A DNA stretch of 39,586 bases from JBKPFU01 sp046728975 (GTDB lineage Bacteria > Actinomycetota > Thermoleophilia > Gaiellales > Gaiellaceae), in NCBI GenBank assembly GCA_046728975.1, contig JBKPFU010000208.1, forward strand, positions 1-39,586. The letters run 5' to 3'. Each line of letters starts with the position of its first letter. Position 1 is the first letter of the stretch. The position numbers were made by a program, and so were the translations under genes. This document shows positions 39,231 to 39,586 of this stretch, one piece after another. The notes beneath the pieces are model-generated. The model did not search any database, was not told the origin of the DNA, and was given only the letters and a program-made list of their open reading frames with translations.

Positions 39231-39586
39231 TCAGCGAACGCTCTTATCGAGCAACGCCTGATCGAAGAAGCCGACCACGCGCCGTTCGTACTCCTTTGGC
39301 TGCGTATCGATGCCGCCGACATGACCGCTGCCGGATAGGCCGATCCCGCCGATGCGCGCGGGCTCGACATCCGGTCGGCTCCGGAGGTAGCGGACCGCGG
39401 CGTCGACGTCCCGATACCCCTTCCATCCCCAACCGTTGGGATCGCCGTCACTCTCGCCTTCGCCACGCCTGTCGAACAGCAGGACCCCGTAACCGTGTCT
39501 GGCGAGGAGGCGAGCGGGCTTCTGCGTCCCCCTGCGACCGGGGAACGAGATCACCGCGGCCCCGTTTTGCGAAGGCACGTACCACC
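39231..39586 (-). pseudogene. Alpha/beta hydrolase, 5' end off-window, internal in-frame deletion
   Basis: The gene enters from the right edge on the minus strand and stops at 39231. Visible parts are WYVPSQNGAAVISFPGRRGT, ARHGYGVLLFDRRGEGESDG, DVDAAVRYLRSRPDVEPARI and GGIGLS. It then jumps directly to GSGHVGGIDTQPKEYERRVV and GFFDQALL. In related prolyl-oligopeptidase/BAAT-like hydrolases the nucleophile elbow (GLSxGG) is separated from the final catalytic His (in G-H-x-G-G-I-D) by well over 100 residues that carry the Asp. Those residues are missing, yet the reading frame is intact. The protein therefore probably folds poorly or has lost activity. The start is outside the window. Confidence 0.65.

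Noticed and set aside
1..39586. CRISPR array, rRNA operon or Sec machinery genes
   Set aside because: No regularly spaced repeats, no rRNA sequence and no selA/B/C/D-like gene were seen; only short tandem repeats of 10-12 bp at 4505-4563 and 6319-6385.

Overview
The window is high-GC actinobacterial DNA. I infer a Thermoleophilia-like lineage (Gaiellales or Solirubrobacterales) from gene content: YbdK-type carboxylate-amine ligase, DUF6458, CtaG, secreted CAP proteins, and secreted proteins with a CKKGGW...FKNQGQCVKFVN tail. Many starts are GTG and five tRNA genes are scattered singly. No rRNA, CRISPR array or intact mobile element was seen.

Layout. (a) 1-7300 is decayed accessory DNA. It holds an IS110-family transposase remnant, the tail of a tyrosine recombinase, a frameshifted subtilisin-inhibitor-like gene, a membrane coiled-coil gene with several frameshifts and a truncated propeller gene. 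Among them are three intact genes: an AI-2E-type permease and two secreted proteins sharing the same C-terminal tail. (b) 7360-16944 is a housekeeping stretch with tRNA-Arg(TCG), His, Arg(TCT), Gly and Pro, all on the minus strand. Between them lie an alpha/beta-hydrolase lipoprotein, a HAD phosphatase, a DJ-1/PfpI protein, DUF6458, two CAP proteins, a second AI-2E permease, CtaG with a histidine phosphatase, TauE/SafE and an EamA transporter. The tRNA-Arg(TCT) gene sits between two half-copies of itself. (c) 16960-21364 is a two-component pair: a 1312-residue kinase with about five GAF domains and a single-domain response regulator. (d) 21615-30784 carries ileS with a zinc-ribbon gene, trxA, DUF2231, a lipid kinase, a Nudix hydrolase, a cyclic-nucleotide-binding protein, a serine hydrolase, a RidA-like protein and a YbdK-type ligase. 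A 169-bp imperfect palindrome fills the gap between the serine hydrolase and RidA genes. (e) 30781-36451 is a divergent envelope locus. Three secreted propeller-like proteins run on the minus strand. On the plus strand an ECF sigma factor, a one-TM propeller protein (candidate anti-sigma) and a two-domain peptidoglycan hydrolase overlap head to tail. (f) 36471-39586 has a YciI-like protein, a peroxiredoxin, a GT-C-like membrane protein and an internally deleted alpha/beta hydrolase.

The strongest discovery is the peroxiredoxin at 36903-37361. It has one in-frame TGA exactly where the peroxidatic cysteine belongs, and a bacterial-SECIS-like hairpin starts a short way downstream. I read it as a selenocysteine peroxiredoxin with no cysteine at all. 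Next in interest are the sigma / membrane-propeller / LAS-M14 hydrolase locus, the nested tRNA-Arg structure and the long palindrome next to ridA.
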